Assembly: GCA_039105265.1 (NCBI GenBank) | Contig: JAPFFF010000030.1 | Coordinates: 806,001 to 870,000 of the forward strand | Origin: Tritrichomonas musculus | Lineage: Eukaryota > Parabasalia > Tritrichomonadida > Tritrichomonadidae | Length of the DNA stretch: 64,000 nt | Direction of reading: 5' to 3' | In this document: piece after piece, positions 29,020 to 37,322 of the stretch | How the letters are laid out: each line of letters begins with the position of its first letter | Numbering within the stretch: position 1 is the first letter of the stretch | Position numbers and translations under genes: made by a program | Notes under the pieces: generated by a model | Database searches by the model: none | Told to the model about the DNA's origin: nothing | Seen by the model: only the letters and a program-made list of their open reading frames with translations

Positions 29020-29192
29020 AGGCTGTTGATGTCTTCTATAAGAGACTCACGAACAGCGAGACCGTCAGAGCCAAGCATTCCTGATTTGATATTGTTGAGA
29101 TATTGTTTGTAATCATAACACTTTTCTTTCAATCCTCGTTTGATACGTTTTAATTCCGGTATTTCTTTCTTGTATTCTGTTAGTTCACTCAT
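28965..29192 (-). CDS. Element B small coiled-coil protein
   Basis: 75 residues, strongly helical and charged (IEDINSLKNKVHQLENELN at the C-terminal end), with a convincing heptad pattern. Its 3' end overlaps the end of the convergent 68-residue gene, and its last residues lie in the inverted repeat. Divergent from the next plus-strand gene with only about 14 bp between start codons. Function unknown. Confidence 0.5.
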   Translation of the reverse strand: MSELTEYKKEIPELKRIKRGLKEKCYDYKQYLNNIKSGMLGSDGLAVRESLIEDINSLKNKVHQLENELNELSNK

Positions 29193-29206
29193 TTAATAAC
29201 AATTAA

Positions 29207-29440
29207 ATGTCTGTTATTAATCAAATGAGAACCGTTCATGATGATAAACACAAAAACTATTTTGATAGATTACAATTAACGATGCAAAAGAATAGAACAA
29301 AAATAAACTCAGCTCCGACAGTGAAATGTTATAATGAAAAAGGCAATGTATTTCATGAACCTCCACCAAAAACGACTAAATCATTAAATCATCATGATTC
29401 ACTTAATCATTCTGTGGTTGTCAGGAGCAACAACATTTAA
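29207..29440 (+). CDS. Element B small basic protein
   Basis: 77 residues, basic and His-rich at the end (SLNHHDSLNHS), not recognised. The close divergent spacing with the coiled-coil gene supports expression from a shared short region. Its 3' end overlaps the convergent gene at 29399-29929 by about 40 bp, an arrangement seen elsewhere in these compact elements. Confidence 0.4.
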   Translation: MSVINQMRTVHDDKHKNYFDRLQLTMQKNRTKINSAPTVKCYNEKGNVFHEPPPKTTKSLNHHDSLNHSVVVRSNNI

Positions 29441-29929
29441 AAAGTATTCATTAATGACTTTTGATTGCTGATCAACAACATTTGAAAGCTTATTGATATG
29501 TTCTTCAAGTATTTTATTTTTATCGATGAGCTGTTTAATGATGATATCAACGTGAATCAACTTACTGTCAAACAAATCGCGAAGTTCATCAGTTTTGGAA
29601 GATATCGCATCAACTGTTTCTCTTAGCATAATAATATCAGCGGTGATATTGTCATTCTCAAGTGTTTTAGTGATTGTATTCCCGACTTTCTTCAAATAAA
29701 TGTCTCCTGAACATCGTTTTCCGTCTTTGCAATTACGTTTAGTTATTTTGTATTCATTGCCGTCATTAGTGATGATTTTATAAATCTTGTTCAAATAGTT
29801 TGTCGTTTGTGATTTCATTTGATCAATATTCTTTTGATAGAACAAATTGAACTCTTCAATTGATTTAAACACTTTTGATTCATTAATGTTTTCGTTTATT
29901 ACTTTAAGTTCATTAATGTTTTCATTCAT
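29399..29929 (-). CDS. Element B coiled-coil protein (capsid-cassette gene 1)
   Basis: 176 residues. It begins with a short repeat (MNENINELKVINENINESK), followed by the conserved segment FKSIEEFNLFYQKNIDQMK shared with the element A protein at 26504-26917. A basic Cys-containing patch (NCKDGKRCSGD) follows, then a long coiled coil to the C-terminus. Its place beside the small virion-like and capsid genes is the same in A and B, implying a structural or assembly role. Confidence 0.65.
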   Translation of the reverse strand: MNENINELKVINENINESKVFKSIEEFNLFYQKNIDQMKSQTTNYLNKIYKIITNDGNEYKITKRNCKDGKRCSGDIYLKKVGNTITKTLENDNITADIIMLRETVDAISSKTDELRDLFDSKLIHVDIIIKQLIDKNKILEEHINKLSNVVDQQSKVINEYFLNVVAPDNHRMIK

Positions 29930-29961
29930 TTGAGTTTATGATAAAACGTTTATAGATATCA

Positions 29962-30213
29962 TTAAACTTTATCTAATATTGACTTTCCGACCGTTCCAAC
30001 TCGGCCTGCCATACTTAAACCTGTATCAATAGTGTCAATAACTTGACCGACGCCTGGAATGAATTTCGTTATCGGTTTAACTTTATCGATAATCTGTTTT
30101 CCGACATCAACGACTTTAGGAATGTTATCAACAATCTTTGTTGCTACGTCTTTGATTTTGTTTCCGAACTTCTTGAAACCGTTCTTTATCTTATTGAATA
30201 TGCCTATACCCAT
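29962..30213 (-). CDS. Element B small amphipathic virion-like protein
   Basis: 83 residues, rich in Lys, Val, Ile and Gly. A basic amphipathic start (FNKIKNGFKKFGNKIKDV) is followed by PGVGQVIDTIDTG and a hydrophobic tail. Counterpart of the element A protein at 26938-27243 and likewise divergent from the capsid gene. A pVI/pX-like minor virion role is inferred from size, composition and position. Confidence 0.65.
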   Translation of the reverse strand: MGIGIFNKIKNGFKKFGNKIKDVATKIVDNIPKVVDVGKQIIDKVKPITKFIPGVGQVIDTIDTGLSMAGRVGTVGKSILDKV

Positions 30214-30265
30214 TTAAAGAGTAAATAAAAGAGATAATATATTGATTCTTTTTATTAAATCATAA

Positions 30266-32134
30266 ATGTTATATCGTAATGAGAGATCACATAACCATCA
30301 AATCGAAACAGGAAATGTATTGCATGCATTTGAAGAGATGCGTCACATGATTAACGTTAATGACGGAACACGTTCATTTTCATTCAGAACTGTTGACTGT
30401 CATGATCAGCCCGCACCGTTTACAGCCGGTCAATACTCACAAATCAGTTTAACTCATCCTGATCATTTCATAAGTGATGTTGACAAAGGATTTCTAACAT
30501 TTCATGTCAAACTAGATTTACAGTTGAATACCGATCTTGATAAATTGCGAACCATTGAAGACCCTCAACACTTCTACAAACTGTTTGTCGGCTTCAAATC
30601 ATCAAATCAGTTGTTCGATCGTTTAGAGATTCTACATAATAATGTTAATGTCGGATATCAACAGAATGAATGTGTTCGTGAAGGTTTCTTATATTCTGCA
30701 CTTAAACCAGAAACAGAAAAGAAAAGACGTAGATTCGTTCATTCTTTATGGGAAAATGTAAGTCAATATTCACAAACAATGGCAGGAACGTATGTAAATC
30801 TGATGAATTTCAAAGAGAACGGAAGAGCACAAGTTGAATTTGATTTAAACCTTCCGTTTGATGACTTACTAGCATTACAGGCATTTGATCTGTTCCCTAA
30901 CGGAATCATCGGTGATTTATCAATTCGTTTTCAAGTCAGCCCCGCCGGTCTTGTTTGGGCTGTTATTGATCCGTATGTAGTTGCTGAAACAAAAGCATTT
31001 CTCGAAGATGATGAATCTGTTTCTGCTGAATCATTAGATAAACTTCGTGATTTAAAGGTTCGCGGTAAACTTAAACGTCAATTCACACAAATCGGTAATG
31101 AAGCAACCATTCCTTCCGTGTTTGATCAAACACTTACAATCAAATATCAAAGAATACATGCAGGTAATCCTGTTGAGGAAGATGAAACACCAAAAGAAGT
31201 TGTATTTCATTACACAACTGATGATTATGAGAAGTTTCATGTGAAAGAGTCTGATGTTAATAAAGGAACGTTTGCAGAAATGATTGCATCAGCTAATCCC
31301 GATGCTCCGTTGGCTCCGGGCGATGTTGTTAAAATCTTAGAAACAAAACATAAAGACATTGAATATTCAAACGGTGTTGCAACATTGACCTGCAATCAAA
31401 TGACAATCACTCTTTGCAAATCAAACATGCAGGGCTACGGTGTTTGTGAAGCAACACGTCAAGGTATTGAAAACATTTTGAGACAAGGTTTAATCATTCC
31501 TTCACAGAAGGTTGATTATCATGCATTTCCGATTGCTGCCGCCGCAAACGGAATCAAATCAACATTGAACATACCTTTGATTAACGTTACAACGATATCG
31601 GTTCTGTTTCCAAAGCATCATAATGATTTGACTGTATTTGAAAACCCTGTTTATCAAAACTGTTATTTGAACATAGGCGGTAAGAACTTCCCTGACGAGA
31701 ACGTAGATACCATCGGTGCAAGATTCTTTGAGAATCAATTGACTGCCGGTGATTTAGACGCAATTACACTTCAATGTACAAAGGAATTTGAAGATTCATT
31801 TACTATGCCAAAGAACGACTCACGAGGTAATCGATACAAAAACACTTTGTCTGATGCAACATCATTTGTATTCAATATTCAAACTGAAAGATCATCTGCA
31901 GGTTATTGTTATGATGGTTTAGACGGAGGTTTTGGTAATGTTCAAATTCAAATCAACGGTCAACCAATTCACACAGGTGTGAACGATACATATTATAATG
32001 TAAATGAAGAAGGTACAGTTCATCCACCCCCCTGTCAGTTATGTTTGTGCCGTGACACATACTTTAGGCTGTCTCTCGAAGGTTTAGAATACGTTGATGA
32101 TGAAACGCCAAAAGGTTCGCAAGCTAATGAATAA
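30266..32134 (+). CDS. Element B major capsid protein (double jelly-roll type)
   Basis: 622 residues, intact. Two similar beta-rich halves and overall length fit Polinton double-jelly-roll capsid proteins, which form the hexons of an icosahedral shell. Segments shared with element A include TRSFSFRTVDC, LFVGFKSSNQLFDRLEI, SLWENVSQYSQTMAGTYV, LPFDDLLALQAFDLFPN and TKEFEDSFTMPKND. The assignment rests on length, beta-rich character, cassette position and the conserved LFVGFK/WENVSQ signatures, not on a direct search. The start is preceded by TTCTTTTTATTAAATC. Confidence 0.85.
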   Translation: MLYRNERSHNHQIETGNVLHAFEEMRHMINVNDGTRSFSFRTVDCHDQPAPFTAGQYSQISLTHPDHFISDVDKGFLTFHVKLDLQLNTDLDKLRTIEDPQHFYKLFVGFKSSNQLFDRLEILHNNVNVGYQQNECVREGFLYSALKPETEKKRRRFVHSLWENVSQYSQTMAGTYVNLMNFKENGRAQVEFDLNLPFDDLLALQAFDLFPNGIIGDLSIRFQVSPAGLVWAVIDPYVVAETKAFLEDDESVSAESLDKLRDLKVRGKLKRQFTQIGNEATIPSVFDQTLTIKYQRIHAGNPVEEDETPKEVVFHYTTDDYEKFHVKESDVNKGTFAEMIASANPDAPLAPGDVVKILETKHKDIEYSNGVATLTCNQMTITLCKSNMQGYGVCEATRQGIENILRQGLIIPSQKVDYHAFPIAAAANGIKSTLNIPLINVTTISVLFPKHHNDLTVFENPVYQNCYLNIGGKNFPDENVDTIGARFFENQLTAGDLDAITLQCTKEFEDSFTMPKNDSRGNRYKNTLSDATSFVFNIQTERSSAGYCYDGLDGGFGNVQIQINGQPIHTGVNDTYYNVNEEGTVHPPPCQLCLCRDTYFRLSLEGLEYVDDETPKGSQANE

Positions 32135-32141
32135 ATAAACT

Positions 32142-32253
32142 GATTTCGATTGAAGGTTAAAATTACCCCTTTCTATAGCTCTTTTTATTTTTGTGATTCT
32201 TTGACTGTTTCCGTTCACGGGCGGCATTTGAAGGCTTTATTTTTGCGATCAAA
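32142..32253 (+). repeat. Element B intergenic repeat, copy 1
   Basis: Contains GATTTCGATTGAAGGTTAAA, then CTATAGCTCTTTTTATTTTTG, then TTTGACTGTTTCCGTTCACG and GGCGGCATTTGAAGGC. The same series occurs at 40498-40586, in part at 40604-40650, and inverted at 41748-41800 and 47714-47790. Here it fills the gap between the capsid and integrase genes. Candidate shared transcript-end or promoter element. Confidence 0.8.
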
Positions 32254-33369
32254 ATGAATGAATACATCGAAGACATAGCGAGTGCACGCAGCTACAAAGA
32301 ATCAATTAATTATCCTTTCAAATCTAAATACAAGTACATCAAAGACACAAACATTAAAACCGAGCCATACATACCGGATTTCCGATTGAAAACAGTAAAG
32401 AAACTATCAAAACCTGACTTCTCATTTGAGCCTCATTGTTGGGAAATGGATATAATGTTTGCATTAAACAAAGCTTATCTCGTCCTAATCAATGTAAACA
32501 CGAAATACTTAATTGTTGAACCGATTGCGGACAGAACTGAGTTAACTATAATCAAAGTAATTGATAAACTAGTTAATAAAAGGAATATCAGAATCGAAAC
32601 AATTAAATGTGATGGTGAACAGGCTTTTATATCAAATGCATTCAAAAGTTATTGCAACGGAGACGAAAGATACCAATCAAACAAACCGTCAATTAAATTC
32701 AAAGCCCCAAACAAAATAAAGTTAATCATTGATGATTCACCTTTCACGAATGCACATAAATGTGTTGATGCAGTAATCAGAACATTACGAAACGCTTTCG
32801 GTCAGTCACAACAACGAATGACAAACAATGTATTGATACAACAAACGGTTAAATGGTACAATAACACACCTCATTCATCTCTTCGTTTATTGAATCCTTT
32901 ATACACATCATTTGATGAAGAAACTGATGAATACCTTGACAAACGACAATCAAAATACATTTATCTTACACCTCAACAGATGCAAGACGACCGCGACTTT
33001 GAATGGCAGTACATAAGAGCGAAATCAATGCAATTGAAAGAGATTCAACAAAAACAACGATTTAAAGGTCTTCTGTCATACAAACCCAAAAATATAATAC
33101 TCATTCACACCGATTACGGAAAAACAGAAAAGAAACATGAAAAGCGAAGAAGAGTGTTCAATGAACTCGCTGAATTCATTTGTTATGAATCAGGAAACGT
33201 TAAATGTAAACTATTAAATCCTTTGCGTCAAACTAACAAAACACTGAAGAATAAAACAATAATAACAGTTCCTATCATGTACACAAAATATGTTTGTTCA
33301 TCAATAGATGCTTTGAATGATGATTATAAAATATTCTTTTTGACTTATAAAACGCAAAATGAAAGCTAA
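32254..33369 (+). CDS. Element B integrase (retrovirus-like DDE/D type)
   Basis: 371 residues. The rve-type catalytic core has MDIMFALNKAYLVLINVNTKY (first acidic residue), IKCDGEQAF (second) and the CVDAVIRTLRNAFG segment (third acidic position). Polinton integrases cut and join element ends to a 6-bp-staggered target, matching the GTCGTT duplication seen here. Compared with the element A integrase (631 residues) it lacks the long N-terminal extension. The C-terminal part is basic. It overlaps the start of the next gene by 11 bp. Confidence 0.9.
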   Translation: MNEYIEDIASARSYKESINYPFKSKYKYIKDTNIKTEPYIPDFRLKTVKKLSKPDFSFEPHCWEMDIMFALNKAYLVLINVNTKYLIVEPIADRTELTIIKVIDKLVNKRNIRIETIKCDGEQAFISNAFKSYCNGDERYQSNKPSIKFKAPNKIKLIIDDSPFTNAHKCVDAVIRTLRNAFGQSQQRMTNNVLIQQTVKWYNNTPHSSLRLLNPLYTSFDEETDEYLDKRQSKYIYLTPQQMQDDRDFEWQYIRAKSMQLKEIQQKQRFKGLLSYKPKNIILIHTDYGKTEKKHEKRRRVFNELAEFICYESGNVKCKLLNPLRQTNKTLKNKTIITVPIMYTKYVCSSIDALNDDYKIFFLTYKTQNES

Positions 33370-33709
33370 ACAAGCAATCACAAAACGATACTATCACACA
33401 CAAACAAAAGATTTTATTCTTCCTGATGATTTCGTTTATAGTCGCAACAAGAAGTATATTGTTGTTCAGTATTGCGGGGCTGTTGTCAATCAACATATTG
33501 TCGGTGATTTAATGGTTCATTCAGATATAGTTGAATTCATGCCTTTCTGTGACCATTTCATTATGCTTGCTAACAGAAGACAAACCAAATACCGTAAATA
33601 TGAGTGTCTGAACAACACAAAAAAAGAATATCATTTATGGTTCACAGACATGAAAGGAAACGTTATTGAACCTGAATCATTTATATTCAGTTGTTTATTA
33701 ATTTATTGA
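33359..33709 (+). CDS. Element B conserved small beta-rich protein
   Basis: 116 residues, beta-rich. Homologous to the element A protein at 51549-51881: shared KYIVVQYCGA versus RYISFQYCRA, and at the C-terminus HLWFTDMKGNVIEPESF versus KIWFTDAEGNEIKPDNF. The conserved (I/L)WFTDxxGNxIxPxxF ending is the family's mark. A minor capsid or spike component is plausible given conservation alongside the fibre and capsid genes, but not shown. Confidence 0.65.
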   Translation: MKAKQAITKRYYHTQTKDFILPDDFVYSRNKKYIVVQYCGAVVNQHIVGDLMVHSDIVEFMPFCDHFIMLANRRQTKYRKYECLNNTKKEYHLWFTDMKGNVIEPESFIFSCLLIY

Positions 33710-33722
33710 AGTATCAAAGAAT

Positions 33723-34727
33723 ATGTTTAATAATCTCGGTAATTTGTTTAAAACAAAGGAACAAATCGAGAGAGAAGAACGAGAGAAAGCGATACGTATA
33801 CAAAGACAGAAAGTCCGTGAACGGGCACGTGATATAAGAAATAAAGCATATGAAGTACAACAGATTGGAAATGCAAATGCACAATTATATCAAACACAAG
33901 CTAATGTATTGAGGACTCAATTACCACCGAGAACTAATTTACTGGATTACCAAAGACAAACAAATAATTTGGTATTAAATGAACAACAGGAACATAATGA
34001 TTTTCGTTTGAAAAGAAAGCTGCAAGATTATCAATACATTAATCGAAATCAACATATTGATGATGTTCAAGAGGAATACCAGAAGACGAAACAAACGTGT
34101 TTCGGAAATCAACCGCCACCACAAATGAATCAATTTAATCAAACACCACCACCGCCACCACAAATGAATCAATTTAATCAACCGCCACAGACATCAACAT
34201 ACTCAATACCTGTTATCAATTCACATCCACAAACACCAAAAATAAATAAACATATTCAATTTGCTGACGCGACTACATCACCGTATCTGAAGGATTTCGG
34301 GACATCTCCCTACAAATCACCCCCACAAACAAATAAGTTTGCTAATGCTGCAACATCTCCTTTCAAATCACCACAAAATGAAGAAGTATCATTTGCAAAT
34401 GCGAAAGTTTATCATGTATCTTCTTCATCTGACGACGATAATGATAACCCGCCAATAAAGTACGGATGGATTGCTTTCAGTGATGATGAATCACCTCAAC
34501 CGTATTCAATAAGAAAAACATTTTCATCTTCATCTGATTCATTACTTTCTGATTCATCTTCCGATACATTCCCTAATGGTTCACCAAAAAATAAAAAACA
34601 AAGTGATTCAAAGGGTAAACACAGTAAAAAACAAACGAATTCACAACCGTTTCCAATACATAATGATTCTTTAAATACTGCGGGCAGTGACTCAACGAGA
34701 AGGAGGAGAAGAAGAAGACCGTCATAA
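33723..34727 (+). CDS. Element B Gln/Pro/Ser-rich low-complexity protein
   Basis: 334 residues. The N-terminal 60 residues are a highly charged helix (EREEREKAIRIQRQKVRER). The middle is Gln/Pro-rich with repeats (PPPQMNQFNQ twice, then SPYK/SPFKSP units around FANA). The C-terminal third is Ser/Asp-rich and ends in a run of arginines (TRRRRRRRPS). No counterpart was noticed in A or C. Such disordered, Arg-tailed proteins could bind the packaged DNA; this is a guess from composition only. Confidence 0.55.
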   Translation: MFNNLGNLFKTKEQIEREEREKAIRIQRQKVRERARDIRNKAYEVQQIGNANAQLYQTQANVLRTQLPPRTNLLDYQRQTNNLVLNEQQEHNDFRLKRKLQDYQYINRNQHIDDVQEEYQKTKQTCFGNQPPPQMNQFNQTPPPPPQMNQFNQPPQTSTYSIPVINSHPQTPKINKHIQFADATTSPYLKDFGTSPYKSPPQTNKFANAATSPFKSPQNEEVSFANAKVYHVSSSSDDDNDNPPIKYGWIAFSDDESPQPYSIRKTFSSSSDSLLSDSSSDTFPNGSPKNKKQSDSKGKHSKKQTNSQPFPIHNDSLNTAGSDSTRRRRRRRPS

Positions 34728-34796
34728 AAATAAAATCATCATTTTGCAAAAGAGGTTCAAGGTAGCTTCATCAAATAATCATTAATTTATTTTTAT

Positions 34797-37304
34797 TTAT
34801 TCAGGCATTTTGATATCATATCCTTCTGCTGCTGATAGTCTCTCAAGCTTTTGTTTAGACATTTGAATCTTATATTCAATATATCCGCAACCCTTACCGT
34901 AAACTGTATCAATCCAGACGGCGATATTATTATTTGAAACCTCCTTTAACGTTTGAATATCTGTCGGGCTAGCAACATTGATGTAAGCTATTGTTTCATT
35001 AACATCAGTACCTGCGGGTGCAACTTTCTGAATTAAGTAATTAATGTTTTCGATAATGGTCTTAAACTCAGGATTCCAGCTATTAATATCTCTAGACCAT
35101 TTACCGGTTTCGAAGACGATTGTCTTTTTAGATTTGTTTATGAAATCTTGTATGAGAGCAATACATTTCTTGTTATAATCAGATTTTTGTGTTTTCCTGT
35201 AATTCATCCATTCAACGTAATTCATCGGCTTCAAATTATGTTCTGTTTCAATTGCTTTCTTAACGGGATTATCAAAGTGATATACAAATAATGCATTTGA
35301 TATAGTAAGATAATTAACAACTTTTGATAACGGATGTATTTCACTGAATATCTCCCAATAAACCTTCCATATCTTAGAAAAGAGACTACTCCAGAATGAA
35401 TTTGGTGATGCTCTGGTGCTGACTCTTGGTTTTCCTAATCTCAAATCAGAATAGTATTGAATGTACGGAGCGAGTCGTGTTTTGCTTGAGTCTTGAAGAA
35501 TATATTTACCTGTATTCCAATCGATTTTGTCTTTGCTTTTCTCAAACATTTCATCAAGCCAGACATTAAATGGTAATTTCTTTCGTTCTTCTGCTGTAGT
35601 AACCATTGTTTTCCAAACCTTCTTGTAAGGAGAAGCAAATACAAGCTTGTATCCGTTAATGATTTGTGGAACACCTCGTTTATCAACTAATATAATATCA
35701 TCAACTTTATCACCGTTCAGGTCTGTTATTTCAATCTCTCCTGATGGGTCTTTAGCGTTGGTTGGAAGTAATCTGTATTTTGGTTTTCCGTCCGGGTCAA
35801 GATGTGTGTGACAATAAACTTTTGCCTGGTCTCGTGTAGCGGCTGAAGGAATGTATTTAACTCTGTAATTTCCGTTAATGATTATATCAAGGAAGTTTTG
35901 TTTGTAAAATGAGCTGTTTTGGGTGTGTGATTGAATATCTAAGTTCCCGAATTTACCGATATTGCTAAGAACTGTCGGAGCATCTCTGTTTTCACGTTTA
36001 CCTGTTGTTTTGATTTCTTGTTTGTATTGTTGCAATAATCGTTGAATTTCTTCTTCAGATGTTGGTGACTCAAATGCTGCTCCTTTCTTAAAACGTGATT
36101 CATCGAAAGTATTAAGCTTACCGAACTTAACTTTTTTGGCAGGTCTCTTTACACGTTCATTGTACTGTTGAAACGTTTCATTAAGTTCTGTTTCATCATC
36201 CTCGTTAGCAATAAATGTTGTATCATCATTCATTTTATTACTCGAAAAATTATTATTATTATTGTTTGTTATTGGTTTGATTGATGGTGGTTTGATTGGT
36301 TGTATGACATCAGAGCCTTTGATAGGTTTTCTATTAATGATTGTGTCAAACACTCTGAAGAATGATGATAAGCCTGTAATTGATTTTCGTTCATTGGTTA
36401 TATCAATGTTTCTCTTCATCTTGTCTCTAATAGTTTCTAGTGTTTGATGTAATGCATCAACGTTTTCCTTTGCTTGTTCATCAAGTTTGTTTTGTGGTTT
36501 CTTTGCTGCTTCATAACATCTTGGAAGTACTTTGAGCCATGGTTGATTATAGCCTAATTGCTCAAGCAATTCTATATCATCATCTACCTGATCGTAAGGA
36601 GACAGCAACAAGGATGATAGGTTATCTTCTTCTTCTTCTTCTGGTTCCGGGAAGTTGAATGATATTGACGGAAGGGAATCTTCTTGCTCTAAAAAACTTG
36701 TATTCATTGATTCATCAGAATCACTCGGAGTTATGCGTTTTCTTCTCGGAGTTCTTCGTTTATTAGTATCAGGTGTTGGTTCATGTATGCTTGTTCTCTT
36801 TCTTCTTCCTTTGGTGGTTTGTGGTGTTTGACTCTTTCTCGGTGGTTTGATGGGTGATGAACGAAAACCGTCAGAACTATAATTTAAATCATCGTTGACA
36901 ACAATATTAAAGTAATTGATGATTGTATCAAGACTTTTTTTATCTGTTGTGTACTCTCTTAAACTAAGGAATTGATTACCTTTGCTTTTAATTCCTGCAT
37001 TGATTTTGTTCATCAATGAAACAAATCGACGAAACTTAACTTTCATTTCACGAATCTTTCCGACACTTCTTCCTGTATATTCATTGTTTTGTATCAAATA
37101 CAACAAATTAATTAATTCATCGGGGTGTTCTAGTTTGTATGTACTGAGAAACGTGTTCTTAAAATAATCTATCGGGTCCTCTAGTTCATAATCATCATCA
37201 TCAGGTTTAGATACCTCACTGTCAAATACAGAATCATCATCAATATTACCACTTAAATCTAATTCAAAGCTATCAGATGAATTATTTTTATCTTGTTTTG
37301 ACAT
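34797..37304 (-). CDS. Element B large protein with DxNGDxxxD motif
   Basis: 835 residues. The N-terminus is acidic. A helical module follows (about 45-130), then low-complexity basic and acidic stretches (TPQTTKGRRKRTS, EPEEEEEDN). The motif DLNGDKVDD lies near residue 533, followed by VPQIINGYKLVF. The C-terminal 300 residues are helical and Trp/Tyr-rich (WSSLFSKIWKVYWEIFSEI). Order and motif match the element A protein at 23711-25696. The largest virion-module protein of unknown function in these elements. Divergent from the fibre gene with 18 bp between start codons. Confidence 0.7.
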   Translation of the reverse strand: MSKQDKNNSSDSFELDLSGNIDDDSVFDSEVSKPDDDDYELEDPIDYFKNTFLSTYKLEHPDELINLLYLIQNNEYTGRSVGKIREMKVKFRRFVSLMNKINAGIKSKGNQFLSLREYTTDKKSLDTIINYFNIVVNDDLNYSSDGFRSSPIKPPRKSQTPQTTKGRRKRTSIHEPTPDTNKRRTPRRKRITPSDSDESMNTSFLEQEDSLPSISFNFPEPEEEEEDNLSSLLLSPYDQVDDDIELLEQLGYNQPWLKVLPRCYEAAKKPQNKLDEQAKENVDALHQTLETIRDKMKRNIDITNERKSITGLSSFFRVFDTIINRKPIKGSDVIQPIKPPSIKPITNNNNNNFSSNKMNDDTTFIANEDDETELNETFQQYNERVKRPAKKVKFGKLNTFDESRFKKGAAFESPTSEEEIQRLLQQYKQEIKTTGKRENRDAPTVLSNIGKFGNLDIQSHTQNSSFYKQNFLDIIINGNYRVKYIPSAATRDQAKVYCHTHLDPDGKPKYRLLPTNAKDPSGEIEITDLNGDKVDDIILVDKRGVPQIINGYKLVFASPYKKVWKTMVTTAEERKKLPFNVWLDEMFEKSKDKIDWNTGKYILQDSSKTRLAPYIQYYSDLRLGKPRVSTRASPNSFWSSLFSKIWKVYWEIFSEIHPLSKVVNYLTISNALFVYHFDNPVKKAIETEHNLKPMNYVEWMNYRKTQKSDYNKKCIALIQDFINKSKKTIVFETGKWSRDINSWNPEFKTIIENINYLIQKVAPAGTDVNETIAYINVASPTDIQTLKEVSNNNIAVWIDTVYGKGCGYIEYKIQMSKQKLERLSAAEGYDIKMPE

Positions 37305-37322
37305 TGTTTAGTTTCTAATAAA

